From NCBI GenBank assembly GCA_036262075.1, contig DATAJO010000003.1, positions 44,696 through 108,695 on the forward strand: 64,000 bases of DNA. Reading direction: 5' to 3'. Positions 16,795 through 23,929 of this stretch are shown here, piece by piece. Under the pieces are notes generated by a model that was given only the letters and a program-made list of their open reading frames with translations, ran no database searches and was not told the DNA's origin. The number at the start of each line of letters is the position of its first letter. Within the stretch, counting starts at the first letter, position 1. This DNA is from JACDBZ01 sp036262075. GTDB lineage: Bacteria; Chloroflexota; Limnocylindria; QHBO01. Made by a program: the position numbers and the translations under genes.

Positions 16795-17292
16795 GTGATC
16801 GCGATCGGCATCGATCCCGGAACGGCGACCTGCGGCTTCGGCGTCGTGCGCCTCGAGCCCGATGGGGCCGTGCGGATGATCGACGCCGGTGTCGTACGAA
16901 CTCCTTCGAACATCCCGGAGGCGGAGCGTCTCGGACAGCTCCACGCGGCGCTCGGCGGGCTGATCGGCACGCACCAACCGGATCGCGTGGCGGTCGAGCG
17001 GCTGTTCTTCCAGCGCAACGTGCAGACGGCGATGGCGGTCGGCCAGGCGCGCGGCATCGCGCTCCTCGTGGCCGCCACCGCCGGCGTCCCGATCGACGAG
17101 CCGACGCCGAACGAGATCAAGCAGCAGATCTGCGGCTCCGGATCGGCCGACAAGGCGCAGGTGGCGGCGATGGTGGAGCGGCTGCTCGGCGTGCGCCTCG
17201 CCGGCGTCCCCGACGACGCGACCGATGCGCTGGCGGCCGCCATCGGCTGCGCCTTCCGCCATGCCGCCCAGCCGAAGGCGGTGATCGGGTGA
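16795..17292 (+). CDS. ruvC: Crossover junction endodeoxyribonuclease RuvC
   Basis: 165 residues, normal for RuvC, which cleaves Holliday junctions with RuvAB. The RNase H-like fold carries the acidic residues expected at D7 (GIDPGTA), E68 (AVERLFF), D141 and D144 (PDDATDALAAAIG). The frame is open further upstream, but GTG 16795 gives the family N-terminus MIAIGIDPG and lies 6 nt after TACCAT (16783-16788), suggesting a leaderless message. Its stop overlaps the ruvA start (GTGA). ruvB is not in this operon but 23 kb away. Confidence 0.96.
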   Translation: MIAIGIDPGTATCGFGVVRLEPDGAVRMIDAGVVRTPSNIPEAERLGQLHAALGGLIGTHQPDRVAVERLFFQRNVQTAMAVGQARGIALLVAATAGVPIDEPTPNEIKQQICGSGSADKAQVAAMVERLLGVRLAGVPDDATDALAAAIGCAFRHAAQPKAVIG

Positions 17293-17864
17293 TCGGCTCG
17301 ATCCGCGGACAGGTGACGCACGTCGGGCTCGACCACGCCCTCGTCGAGGTGGGGGGCATCGGCTACCGGGTGGTCGCCGGGCCGGCGTTGCTCGCGAAGC
17401 TCCGACCGGGCACGGAGGCATCGGTCTTCACCCATCACCTCGTGCGCGAGGATCAGCAGGCGCTGTTCGGCTTCGCGACGACCGAGGAGCTGGCGTTCTT
17501 CGAGCTGCTCATGACGGTCTCGCAGGTCGGACCGCGCCTGGCCCTGGCGATCACGAGCGCGCACCCGGTCACGAAGCTCCAGCTGGCGATCGTGACCGAT
17601 GACGCCGACGTGTTCACCAGCGTCTCCGGCGTGGGCCGCAAGACGGCGCAGCGCATCATCCTCGAGCTCAAGGAGAAGGTCCACGCGGCCGGCATCGCGG
17701 TCGGGCCCGGCGCTTCGACCGATTCCGACGTCGTGGCGGCGCTCGAGTCGCTCGGCTACTCCGCGGCCGAGGCCCGCAGGGCGGCCGGCGCGGTGGCCGG
17801 CACCGATGGCGGGCTCGACGCCCGCATCAAGGCCGCGCTCCAGGAGCTGGCCCGCAGCCGATGA
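17289..17864 (+). CDS. ruvA: Holliday junction branch migration protein RuvA
   Basis: 191 residues: N-terminal OB domain (MIGSIRGQVTHVGLDHALVE), tandem helix-hairpin-helix motifs (FFELLMTVSQVGPRLALAI and FTSVSGVGRKTAQRIILEL), and the C-terminal domain (about 145-191) that regulates RuvB. RuvA tetramers hold the four-way junction. It begins with GTG overlapping the ruvC stop and ends overlapping the next gene (ATGA), forming a tight three-gene operon. Confidence 0.97.
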   Translation: MIGSIRGQVTHVGLDHALVEVGGIGYRVVAGPALLAKLRPGTEASVFTHHLVREDQQALFGFATTEELAFFELLMTVSQVGPRLALAITSAHPVTKLQLAIVTDDADVFTSVSGVGRKTAQRIILELKEKVHAAGIAVGPGASTDSDVVAALESLGYSAAEARRAAGAVAGTDGGLDARIKAALQELARSR

Positions 17865-18352
17865 CCGATCCCCGCGAGCCGATGGAGCCTTCGGAGCCGA
17901 TGGAGATGGTCGCCGATCCGTGGAGCGACCCGATGGTCGCGAAGCGGATCCTGCGCTCGTTCCGGGTCTGGGCCGTCGTCGGCTGCTCGTCGAACCCGTC
18001 GCGGCCGTCGCACGGCGTGTCGCGGTACCTGCTGTCGCAGGGCTACGCCGTCGTGCCGATCAACCCGAACGAGGAGGTCGTCCACGGCGAGCGGGCCTAT
18101 CCCGACCTCCGCTCGGTGCCGGCCGATCCGAGCGCGCCGATCGAGGTCGTCGACCTGTTCCGTCGCTCGGACGCGGTCCTGCCGCACGTCGAAGAGGCGA
18201 TCGACATCGGCGCCAGGGCGATCTGGATGCAGCTCGGGGTCTGGAACCAGGAGGCCGCCGAGCTCGCCACGCATGCCGGGCTGCTCGTCGTGATGAACCG
18301 CTGTCCCGCGATCGATCATCCGAGGCTCATCGGCGCTTCGGGCGGTCGCTGA
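17861..18352 (+). CDS. CoA-binding domain protein (YccU-like)
   Basis: 163 residues with a Rossmann-type CoA-binding fold: VWAVVGCSSNPSRPSHGVSRYLLSQ (about 37-61), then VVPINPNEEVVHGERAYPDL and IEVVDLFRRSD. The segment AIWMQLGVWNQEAAELATHAGLLVVMNRCPAIDHPRL is typical of YccU-like stand-alone CoA-binding proteins. Their physiological role is unclear. It overlaps ruvA by ATGA and so is translated with it, although no functional link to recombination is known. Confidence 0.85.
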   Translation: MTDPREPMEPSEPMEMVADPWSDPMVAKRILRSFRVWAVVGCSSNPSRPSHGVSRYLLSQGYAVVPINPNEEVVHGERAYPDLRSVPADPSAPIEVVDLFRRSDAVLPHVEEAIDIGARAIWMQLGVWNQEAAELATHAGLLVVMNRCPAIDHPRLIGASGGR

Positions 18353-18416
18353 GGGCATCCGGGCGGCGCGTCGGGACGAGGCCGAGCCGCTGACGGCGCT
18401 CCATGGACGCGCGAAC

Positions 18417-18445
18417 GTGCCAAATTCCCGCCAGGTGGGCGTTAT
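18417..18445 (+). repeat. 29-bp intergenic repeat, copy 1
   Basis: Begins GTGCCAAATTCCCGCC and continues AGGTGGGCGTTAT, preceded by CGAAC. First of three related copies between the CoA-binding gene and uricase, which converge here. Confidence 0.7.
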
Positions 18446-18466
18446 CGGCCCGGAAGCGGCTCGAAC

Positions 18467-18495
18467 GTGCCAAATGCCCACCGAGTGAGCACCAG
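18467..18495 (+). repeat. 29-bp intergenic repeat, copy 2
   Basis: Begins GTGCCAAATGCCCACC and continues GAGTGAGCACCAG, also preceded by CGAAC. It starts exactly 50 bp after copy 1, in the same orientation. Confidence 0.7.
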
Positions 18496-18531
18496 GGGCC
18501 GTAGCGCGCCATTCGGCCCCGCGCAACCCGC

Positions 18532-18560
18532 GTAATGCTCACTCCACGGGAATCTGGCAC
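18532..18560 (-). repeat. 29-bp intergenic repeat, copy 3 (inverted)
   Basis: On the minus strand it reads GTGCCAGATTCCCGTGG then AGTGAGCATTAC, sharing both conserved blocks (GTGCCA-ATTCCC and AGTGAGC) with copies 1 and 2. Confidence 0.65.
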
Positions 18561-18575
18561 CCCCGCCGGCGGCGG

Positions 18576-18640
18576 CGGGCACCCGCCGCGGTCAGTCGCG
18601 GCGGGCATCCGCGGCGGGCATCCGCGACGGTCAGTCGCGG
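18576..18640. repeat. 13-bp tandem repeat, five units, running into the uricase stop codon
   Basis: Five consecutive 13-bp units starting at 18576, 18589, 18602, 18615 and 18628, close to CGGGCATCCGCGG or CGGTCAGTCGCGG. The last unit contains the uricase stop (18631-18633). Copy number could vary between strains. Confidence 0.75.
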
Positions 18641-19557
18641 TGGAGGACGAGGCCGATGTGCCCGTACGGCGGCCGCGGGTCGGCGTACGTCTTCGTGCGG
18701 CCGTCATCGGCCTCGGCACCGACGTCCCACAGCCGGTTCTGCGCGTCGAACGAGACCGAGGCGAGCTGCGGCCATCGGTCGAGCATGCGGGTGCCGATCT
18801 CGTTGACGAGGTGCTGGATCGAGAGGCTGACGAACTCGTGGAAGACGGCGTTCGCGAGATCGGCGACCTGCTCCGAGGCGACGTACCTGGAGGGGTCCGC
18901 CAGGACGGCATCGGACGCATCGGCGTAGCGCCAGCCGATGTTCAGCCAGATGTAGAGCGGCCGATCCGGGCGCTCGGGGAGGGTCGTGTGCTCGTCGCGG
19001 GCGAAGTCGGCGAAGGCGGAGCCGGTGACCTTGATGAGCTGGAGGTCCCGGCGACCGGACTCGTGATCGGTGATCACGACGCTGCCGTCGTCGGTGCGCG
19101 CCAGCTCGAGGCGGGCGGAGCCCGCGTCGCATCGGTCTCTGCTGAAGAGCCGATCTGACGCCTCGAATCCGTCGCCGTCGGCCGCGGGCACGAGGGCGGC
19201 GGGGAAGGGCAGGTCGCGCCCGAGCATCGTCAGGCGCTCCATGTGCGGGTACGTGTCGAGGAAGGCCGTGCCGACCTCGAGCAGCCACTCCTCCAGGCTG
19301 CGGGCGCGCGCCGTGAGCGAGGCGGCGTGGATGAAGTTCTTCATCGTGTCGGTCGCCACGACCTTGCGGTTGTCGCCCTTCGTGTACGCGTCGATGAACT
19401 CGGTGCCGTGGACGACGACCTCGATCTCGGCCGCGGCGAGGATGTTCTCGCGGCCGGTGAACGGCGACTCGGGGATCGGCGTGATGCCGGTCAGCGGCTC
19501 GGCGTAGGTGCGGTAGACCTTGACGTCGGCCTTGCCGTAGCGAATCTCGTGGCGCAC
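18631..19557 (-). CDS. pucL: Urate oxidase (uricase)
   Basis: 308 residues, the standard cofactor-free uricase length. It oxidises urate to 5-hydroxyisourate. Visible family features: N-terminal YGKADVKVYRTY, the VVATDTMKNFIHA segment (T-K-N active-site region), SLEEWLLEVGTAFLDTYPH, and SLSIQHLVNEIGTRMLDRWPQL near the C-terminus. It starts at GTG 19557, 6 nt after minus-strand TAGTAT (ATACTA at 19564-19569), so it has its own probably leaderless promoter, although it follows uraH and the UraD fusion on the same strand. A 13-bp tandem repeat overlaps its 3' end. Confidence 0.96.
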   Translation of the reverse strand: MRHEIRYGKADVKVYRTYAEPLTGITPIPESPFTGRENILAAAEIEVVVHGTEFIDAYTKGDNRKVVATDTMKNFIHAASLTARARSLEEWLLEVGTAFLDTYPHMERLTMLGRDLPFPAALVPAADGDGFEASDRLFSRDRCDAGSARLELARTDDGSVVITDHESGRRDLQLIKVTGSAFADFARDEHTTLPERPDRPLYIWLNIGWRYADASDAVLADPSRYVASEQVADLANAVFHEFVSLSIQHLVNEIGTRMLDRWPQLASVSFDAQNRLWDVGAEADDGRTKTYADPRPPYGHIGLVLHRD

Positions 19558-19595
19558 GGGCCGATACTAGCGACCGAGCGCCCGCCGGACGACCC

Positions 19596-20615
19596 TCACG
19601 CGCGGAGCGTGGCGAGCCGATCGGCCGCGATGTGGACCACGTCGTCCAGCCCGCGGCGCCGCTCCGCCTCGCGCTCCTCGCGCAGGGCGATCTCGAGGAG
19701 CGGCACGATCGCCGACCGGGGCCGGCCGGCGACGAAGATCACGAAGCGGAACCCGAAGATCCGCTCGTACGCGTCGTTCAGCGCCTCGAGCTCCTCGGCG
19801 ATCCAGGGCTCCTGGCGGGGTGCGTCCACGTCGTAGCCCTGCTCGGCGTGCGACATCGCGCTGACCGATGCGGGATCGGCTCCGATGCGCGGATGGGCGT
19901 CCAGCAGCTCGATCTGCTCGTCCTCGGGGATCGTGCGCGCCAGGTCCCGCGCCGCGGTGATCATGCCCGCGTCGTCCCCGAAGGGCCGCGCCGCGACGAG
20001 ACGGGCGAGGAAGCGGGGAGCGTCCTCGAACAGCGGCCCGAGGAGGTGGGCGGCCGGTTCCGGCGGCAGCCTGTCCAGGTCCTCGATCCGTGGGAAGGGC
20101 TGAAAGCGCAGCTCCTCGCCGGCATCGGTCGGCAGCTCGAGCTCGACCAGGTCGCGCAGGGGAATGCCGTTCTCCGGGTTGACCCTCGGGATCTCGGCCT
20201 TGAGGGCCGCGCGGTCCGCGTCGACCGCTCCGGTGTGGACGGCAGCCACCCGCATCCCGCGGCGGAGATACCAGCGGATGCCATGCAGGTTGTCGTTGGT
20301 GGTGACGAGCCAGAGCCGTGGCGCACCCGATGCGACCGCCACGCGCAGGGCGGTCTCGAGCAGCCGCGATCCGGCGCCGATGCCCTCGACCGCGCTGTGG
20401 AGGGTGAGCACCTCCATCCCGCGGTCGGTCTCGTTGACGGTGAGCAGCCCGATCGGCTGGCCGTCGCGCTCGGCGACGAGGCCCTCCTTCTCGAGCGGGT
20501 TCAGCAGCTCGCCGAGGCGGGCCACCTGCGGGATGCCGCCACCGTGGCCGGCGAGCAGGCGCGTGGCCCAGTCGTGATCGGCGGGGACGAAGTCCCGGAT
20601 GTCCAGCTCGCTCAT
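19596..20615 (-). CDS. GNAT acetyltransferase - OHCU decarboxylase fusion
   Basis: 339 residues in two parts. Residues 1-160 are a GNAT N-acetyltransferase with the acetyl-CoA-loop-like EGIGAGSRLLETALRVA and WYLRRGMRVAAVH. Residues 165-339 are 2-oxo-4-hydroxy-4-carboxy-5-ureidoimidazoline decarboxylase (UraD): LLGPLFEDAPRF, ARPF, the catalytic-His motif LLDAHPRIGADP, and FGFRFVIFVAGRP. UraD forms S-allantoin from OHCU. It lies between uraH and uricase, which make its substrate. I see no frameshift or stop between the halves, so the fusion is real in this sequence. The acetyltransferase substrate is unknown. Confidence 0.9.
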   Translation of the reverse strand: MSELDIRDFVPADHDWATRLLAGHGGGIPQVARLGELLNPLEKEGLVAERDGQPIGLLTVNETDRGMEVLTLHSAVEGIGAGSRLLETALRVAVASGAPRLWLVTTNDNLHGIRWYLRRGMRVAAVHTGAVDADRAALKAEIPRVNPENGIPLRDLVELELPTDAGEELRFQPFPRIEDLDRLPPEPAAHLLGPLFEDAPRFLARLVAARPFGDDAGMITAARDLARTIPEDEQIELLDAHPRIGADPASVSAMSHAEQGYDVDAPRQEPWIAEELEALNDAYERIFGFRFVIFVAGRPRSAIVPLLEIALREEREAERRRGLDDVVHIAADRLATLRA

Positions 20616-20625
20616 GAAGCGGCCG

Positions 20626-20973
20626 TCAGCTCCCGCGGTACGTGCTCATCCCGTACGGGCTGAGGAGGAGCGGGACGTGGTACGAGCGCTCCGTGTCGAC
20701 GATGCGCAGCGCGATCGCGGCGCTCTGGAAGAACGCGTCCGGGTCATCGGCGTAGCCACCGACGTCGAAGGCGAGCTGGTAGTCGCCCTCGACGAGCTCG
20801 CCGCCGTCCAAGAGGTCGCGGATGCGGCCGTCGTCATCGGTCTGGAGCTCGCTCACGAGCTCGGGCGTGCCGTCGTCGGCCAGGCGGAAGAGCGCCACGC
20901 CGACACCGGGGGCGGGGTCGCCGCTGGCGAGGTCGAGGACGTGGGTGCTGATCGTGTGACGGTCGGCGGCCAT
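20626..20973 (-). CDS. uraH: 5-hydroxyisourate hydrolase (transthyretin-like)
   Basis: 115 residues, normal for HIUase, which converts 5-hydroxyisourate to OHCU. The N-terminal ISTHVLDLASGDPAPG (H11) and the C-terminal tetrapeptide YRGS, the signature that separates HIUase from transthyretin, are both present. It lies 10 bp upstream of the UraD fusion and starts at ATG 20973 with GAGG close by. Only 27 bp separate it from the divergent MBL gene, so both probably share control elements. Confidence 0.95.
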   Translation of the reverse strand: MAADRHTISTHVLDLASGDPAPGVGVALFRLADDGTPELVSELQTDDDGRIRDLLDGGELVEGDYQLAFDVGGYADDPDAFFQSAAIALRIVDTERSYHVPLLLSPYGMSTYRGS

Positions 20974-21000
20974 GGGTCCCTCGGGTATGCTCCGCGACGC

Positions 21001-21588
21001 ATGATGACCGATGCGCCGACCGAGCGTACTGCCCGCTACGACGTCCTCCTCGTCGGCTCGGCCGGGCCGCAGGTGGCGAGCACCTGCTCGCTGATCCGCG
21101 ACGGTGACCGGGCGATCGTCGTCGACCCGGGGTTGGCGCCGTCCCAGGCCGCGATCCTCGACCCGCTGCGCGCCCTCGGGTTGTCGCCGGAGGACGTGAC
21201 GGACGTCGTCATCTCGCACCACCATCCCGACCACGCCCTGAACGTCGCGCTGTTCCCGGCGGCGCGCGTCCACGACCACTGGGCCATCTACGACTTCGCC
21301 GGCCGATGGGACGACGTCGAGTCCGAGGGGCGCGTCGTCGCGCCGTCCGTGCGCCTGCTCCGGACGCCGGGGCACTCGAACGAGGACATCTCGACCGCGG
21401 CCTGGACGCCGGAGGGCGTCGTCGTGTTCACCCACCTGTGGTGGACCGATGCGCATCCTGTTGAGGACCCATACGCGCCGGATCCGGCCGTCCTCCACGC
21501 CTCGCGGCAGCGGATCCTCGAGCTGGCCGATGTGATCGTGCCGGGCCATGGCGCGCCCTTCGTCCCGGGCCGGGAGACGCCGAGGTAG
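21001..21588 (+). CDS. MBL-fold metallo-hydrolase (MBLAC1-like)
   Basis: 195 residues. The metal-binding motif is SHHHPDH (H73, H75, D77, H78), followed by TPGHS and VPGHG later ligands, a full binuclear metallo-beta-lactamase-fold set. The compact size and RDGDRAIVVDPGL start resemble MBLAC1-type and small hydrolases; the substrate is unknown. It starts 9 nt after TATGCT (20986-20991), divergent from uraH, and precedes DUF3830 and allantoinase genes, so a ureide-related hydrolysis is conceivable but unproven. An in-frame second ATG follows the first. Confidence 0.85.
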   Translation: MMTDAPTERTARYDVLLVGSAGPQVASTCSLIRDGDRAIVVDPGLAPSQAAILDPLRALGLSPEDVTDVVISHHHPDHALNVALFPAARVHDHWAIYDFAGRWDDVESEGRVVAPSVRLLRTPGHSNEDISTAAWTPEGVVVFTHLWWTDAHPVEDPYAPDPAVLHASRQRILELADVIVPGHGAPFVPGRETPR

Positions 21589-21625
21589 CCGTCGGCGCCC
21601 GGGATCGTGACGTATCCTGCGCCGC

Positions 21626-22042
21626 ATGGCTGACCTGCAGATTCGCGTCGGGGACGACCTCCAGTTCACCGCCCGCTGGGAGGAGGCCGCGCCGAGGACG
21701 CGCGAGGCGCTCCGCGCCTGGCTCCCGATCCGCTCGAAGCTCATCCACTGCCGATGGAGCGGCGAGTCGACCTGGATCCCGTTCGGCGACCGCCGGCCGG
21801 ACGTCGGATACGAGAACCACACCTCGCACCCGGCACCGGGCCAGATCCTCATCTACGTCGGCGAGATCAGCGAGTGCGAGATCCTCTTCCCGTACGGCGC
21901 GTGCAGCTTCAGCTCGAAGGTCGGCCAGCTGGCCGGCAACCATTTCGCCACGCTGCTGACGGGGCAGGAGCAGCTCCCCGAGGTCGGGCGCCGCGTGCTG
22001 TGGGAGGGCGCCCAGCCGATCGAGATCGTCGAGGCGGGCTGA
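21626..22042 (+). CDS. DUF3830 family protein (cyclophilin-like fold)
   Basis: 138 residues. CRWSGESTWIPFG, ENHTSHPAPGQILIYVGE and the late SFSSKVGQLAGNHFATL match the DUF3830 pattern, a small beta-barrel family related to cyclophilin-like domains and often found beside amidohydrolases of the hydantoinase type. It has its own TATCCT 7 nt before ATG 21626 and ends 7 nt before the allantoinase gene. Function is not established; a helper or isomerase role in ureide/hydantoin breakdown is plausible from context only. Confidence 0.82.
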   Translation: MADLQIRVGDDLQFTARWEEAAPRTREALRAWLPIRSKLIHCRWSGESTWIPFGDRRPDVGYENHTSHPAPGQILIYVGEISECEILFPYGACSFSSKVGQLAGNHFATLLTGQEQLPEVGRRVLWEGAQPIEIVEAG

Positions 22043-22049
22043 TCCGGCG

Positions 22050-23408
22050 GTGACGGACCTCGTCGTCACCGGGGGCCGCGTCGTCACGCCGAACGGCGTC
22101 CTCGAGGCCGATGTCGCCGTCACCGACGGGCGCATCAGCGCCATCGGTCCCGGGCTCTCGTCCGACGGAGCCGAAGTCCTCGACGCGAGCGGCATGCTCG
22201 TCCTGCCGGGCGCGATCGACGTCCACACCCACGTCCGCCTGCCGACTCCCGAGCGGCCGGATCGATTCCGGCAGGACCTCCTCGCGGCCGCCGCCGGCGG
22301 CACGACCACGGTCCTGACGTTCAACAACCCCGGCACCGGCATCAGCGACTCCGGCGCGCGGTCGCTGCTGCGGGGCCTGGACGAGTTCCGCGAGCGGACC
22401 GCCGGCGAGGCGCCGATCGACTTCGGGCTGAACGCGGTCGTCAGCGGCAAGCAGCCGCACGCTCGGGACGAGCTGCCGGAGCTCATCGCGCGGGGCGTGC
22501 CGACGTTCAAGGCGTTCATGGTCTACGACTTCGCCCTGCCCGAGGACGCGCTCGAGCCGATGCTCCGCACCGCCGCCCGGCACGGCGGCATGCTCCAGCT
22601 CCACTGCGAGGAGCCGGGGGTCATCGACCCGCTCGTGATCGATGCGCTGGCGCGCGGCGACGTCGGTCCACGCCACCACGCGGCCTGCCGGCCGGCGGAC
22701 GCCGAGGCGCGCGCCACCCGGCGGGCGATCGCGGCCGCGCGACGGGCCGATGCGCCGCTCTACATCGTCCACCTGTCGTGCGCGGCGGCCCTCGAGGCCG
22801 TCGCCGAGGCCAAGAGTCGCGGTGAGCCCATCCACGCCGAGACCTGCCCGCACTACCTGACCCTCACCGACGAGCTGTACGCCGATCCGGACGAGGCCGA
22901 GGTCATGAAGCGCGTCATCTCGCCGCCGCTGCGGAGCGCGGCGGACGTGGAGGCGCTGTGGCAGGGACTGCGCGACGGCGTCCTCGACGTCGTCGGCAGC
23001 GACCACGTCCCGGATCGGCTCGACACCGAGAAGGCGCTGCCCGCGCCGCCGTTCCCGCAGATCAGCAACGGGGCGCCGGGGATCGAGACGCTCCTGTCGG
23101 TCGTGTACTCCGAGGGTGTGGCCCGCGGGCGCATCGGCCTGGAACGGCTGGCCGAGGTGCTGGCAGCCACCCCCGCACGCCTGTTCGGCCTTGCGACGAA
23201 GGGTCGCCTGGAGGTCGGAGCCGATGCGGACCTCGTCGTCTGGGATCCGGACGCGCGTCGGACGCTGCGCCAGGCCCACCTCCATCACACGAGCGATTTC
23301 ACGCCGTACGAGGGCCTCGAGGTTGCCGGCGCGCCGGTCGCCGTGCTCAGCCGCGGACGGCGTCCGGAGGGCACGGACGGCCGGTTCCTCGAGCGTCGCC
23401 GGTCCTGA
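22050..23408 (+). CDS. Allantoinase / hydantoinase-family cyclic amidohydrolase
   Basis: 452 residues of the dihydroorotase-allantoinase-dihydropyrimidinase superfamily. Binuclear metal site: H59 and H61 (DVHTH), K154 for the carbamylated lysine (PTFKAF), H185 (QLHCE), H241 (IVHLS) and D318 (GSDHVP). The ring substrate cannot be fixed by these residues, but uricase, HIUase and UraD genes a few kb away make allantoin the best candidate, giving allantoate. GTG start, 7 nt after the DUF3830 stop. Hydantoin or dihydropyrimidine substrates remain possible. Confidence 0.88.
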   Translation: MTDLVVTGGRVVTPNGVLEADVAVTDGRISAIGPGLSSDGAEVLDASGMLVLPGAIDVHTHVRLPTPERPDRFRQDLLAAAAGGTTTVLTFNNPGTGISDSGARSLLRGLDEFRERTAGEAPIDFGLNAVVSGKQPHARDELPELIARGVPTFKAFMVYDFALPEDALEPMLRTAARHGGMLQLHCEEPGVIDPLVIDALARGDVGPRHHAACRPADAEARATRRAIAAARRADAPLYIVHLSCAAALEAVAEAKSRGEPIHAETCPHYLTLTDELYADPDEAEVMKRVISPPLRSAADVEALWQGLRDGVLDVVGSDHVPDRLDTEKALPAPPFPQISNGAPGIETLLSVVYSEGVARGRIGLERLAEVLAATPARLFGLATKGRLEVGADADLVVWDPDARRTLRQAHLHHTSDFTPYEGLEVAGAPVAVLSRGRRPEGTDGRFLERRRS

Positions 23409-23443
23409 TTCCGAGCGCTTGCCTGCCTGCGTACACTGCGGGC

Positions 23444-23863
23444 ATGGCGCAGGACGAGAAGATCGAGCATCTCCGGCGGGTGCCGATGTTCTCCCGGCTC
23501 GGCAACCGGGAGCTCGAACGACTCGGGCAGCTGGCCGATGAGATCCAGGTCGGCCTCGACGAGAAGCTGACGGAGCAGGGCCGCTTCGGCCACGACTTTT
23601 TCATCGTCCTGTCGGGCCACGTCACCGTCATCGAGGACGGCAGGCCGGTCCGGCAGCTCCATCCCGGCGACTTCTTCGGTGAGCTCGCGCTCCTCGGCGA
23701 TCACCTGCGCACCGCCACCGTTCGCGCCGATGGCATCGCCGAGCTGCTCGTCCTCGGTCATCGCGAGTTCAACGCGCTCATGTACGAGTTCCCGGCCATC
23801 CGCGCGGCGGTCGATGCCGCCGCGGCCGAACGCCGCCCCGCGACCGGAGGCGACTCGGCCTGA
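23444..23863 (+). CDS. Solo cyclic-nucleotide-binding domain protein
   Basis: 139 residues consisting of one Crp/Fnr-type cNMP-binding domain, starting EKIEHLRRVPMFSRL. The phosphate-binding cassette FFGELALLGDHLRTATVRA retains the Gly-Glu and the Arg needed for cyclic nucleotide binding. No helix-turn-helix and no transmembrane region follow, so it is not a classical Crp. It might regulate a partner protein; murJ starts 62 bp downstream. TACACT lies 6 nt before ATG 23444. A receiver-cyclase gene at 61.4-62.5 kb could be a cAMP source. Confidence 0.85.
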   Translation: MAQDEKIEHLRRVPMFSRLGNRELERLGQLADEIQVGLDEKLTEQGRFGHDFFIVLSGHVTVIEDGRPVRQLHPGDFFGELALLGDHLRTATVRADGIAELLVLGHREFNALMYEFPAIRAAVDAAAAERRPATGGDSA

Positions 23864-23887
23864 TCGGCGCGCGGTAGGCTGCCGCGC

Positions 23888-23929
23888 ATGTCAGCGCCGC
23901 CCGCCGAATCCGCATCCGCATCCGCATGA
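23888..23929 (+). other. 13-codon leaderless mini-ORF overlapping the murJ start
   Basis: ATG 23888 encodes MSAPPAESASASA and stops at TGA 23927-23929, overlapping the murJ ATG (23926-23928). TAGGCT at 23875-23880 is 7 nt upstream, the same spacing as leaderless genes in this window. The likely role is to load ribosomes that reinitiate on murJ, which lacks a Shine-Dalgarno. Confidence 0.55.
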
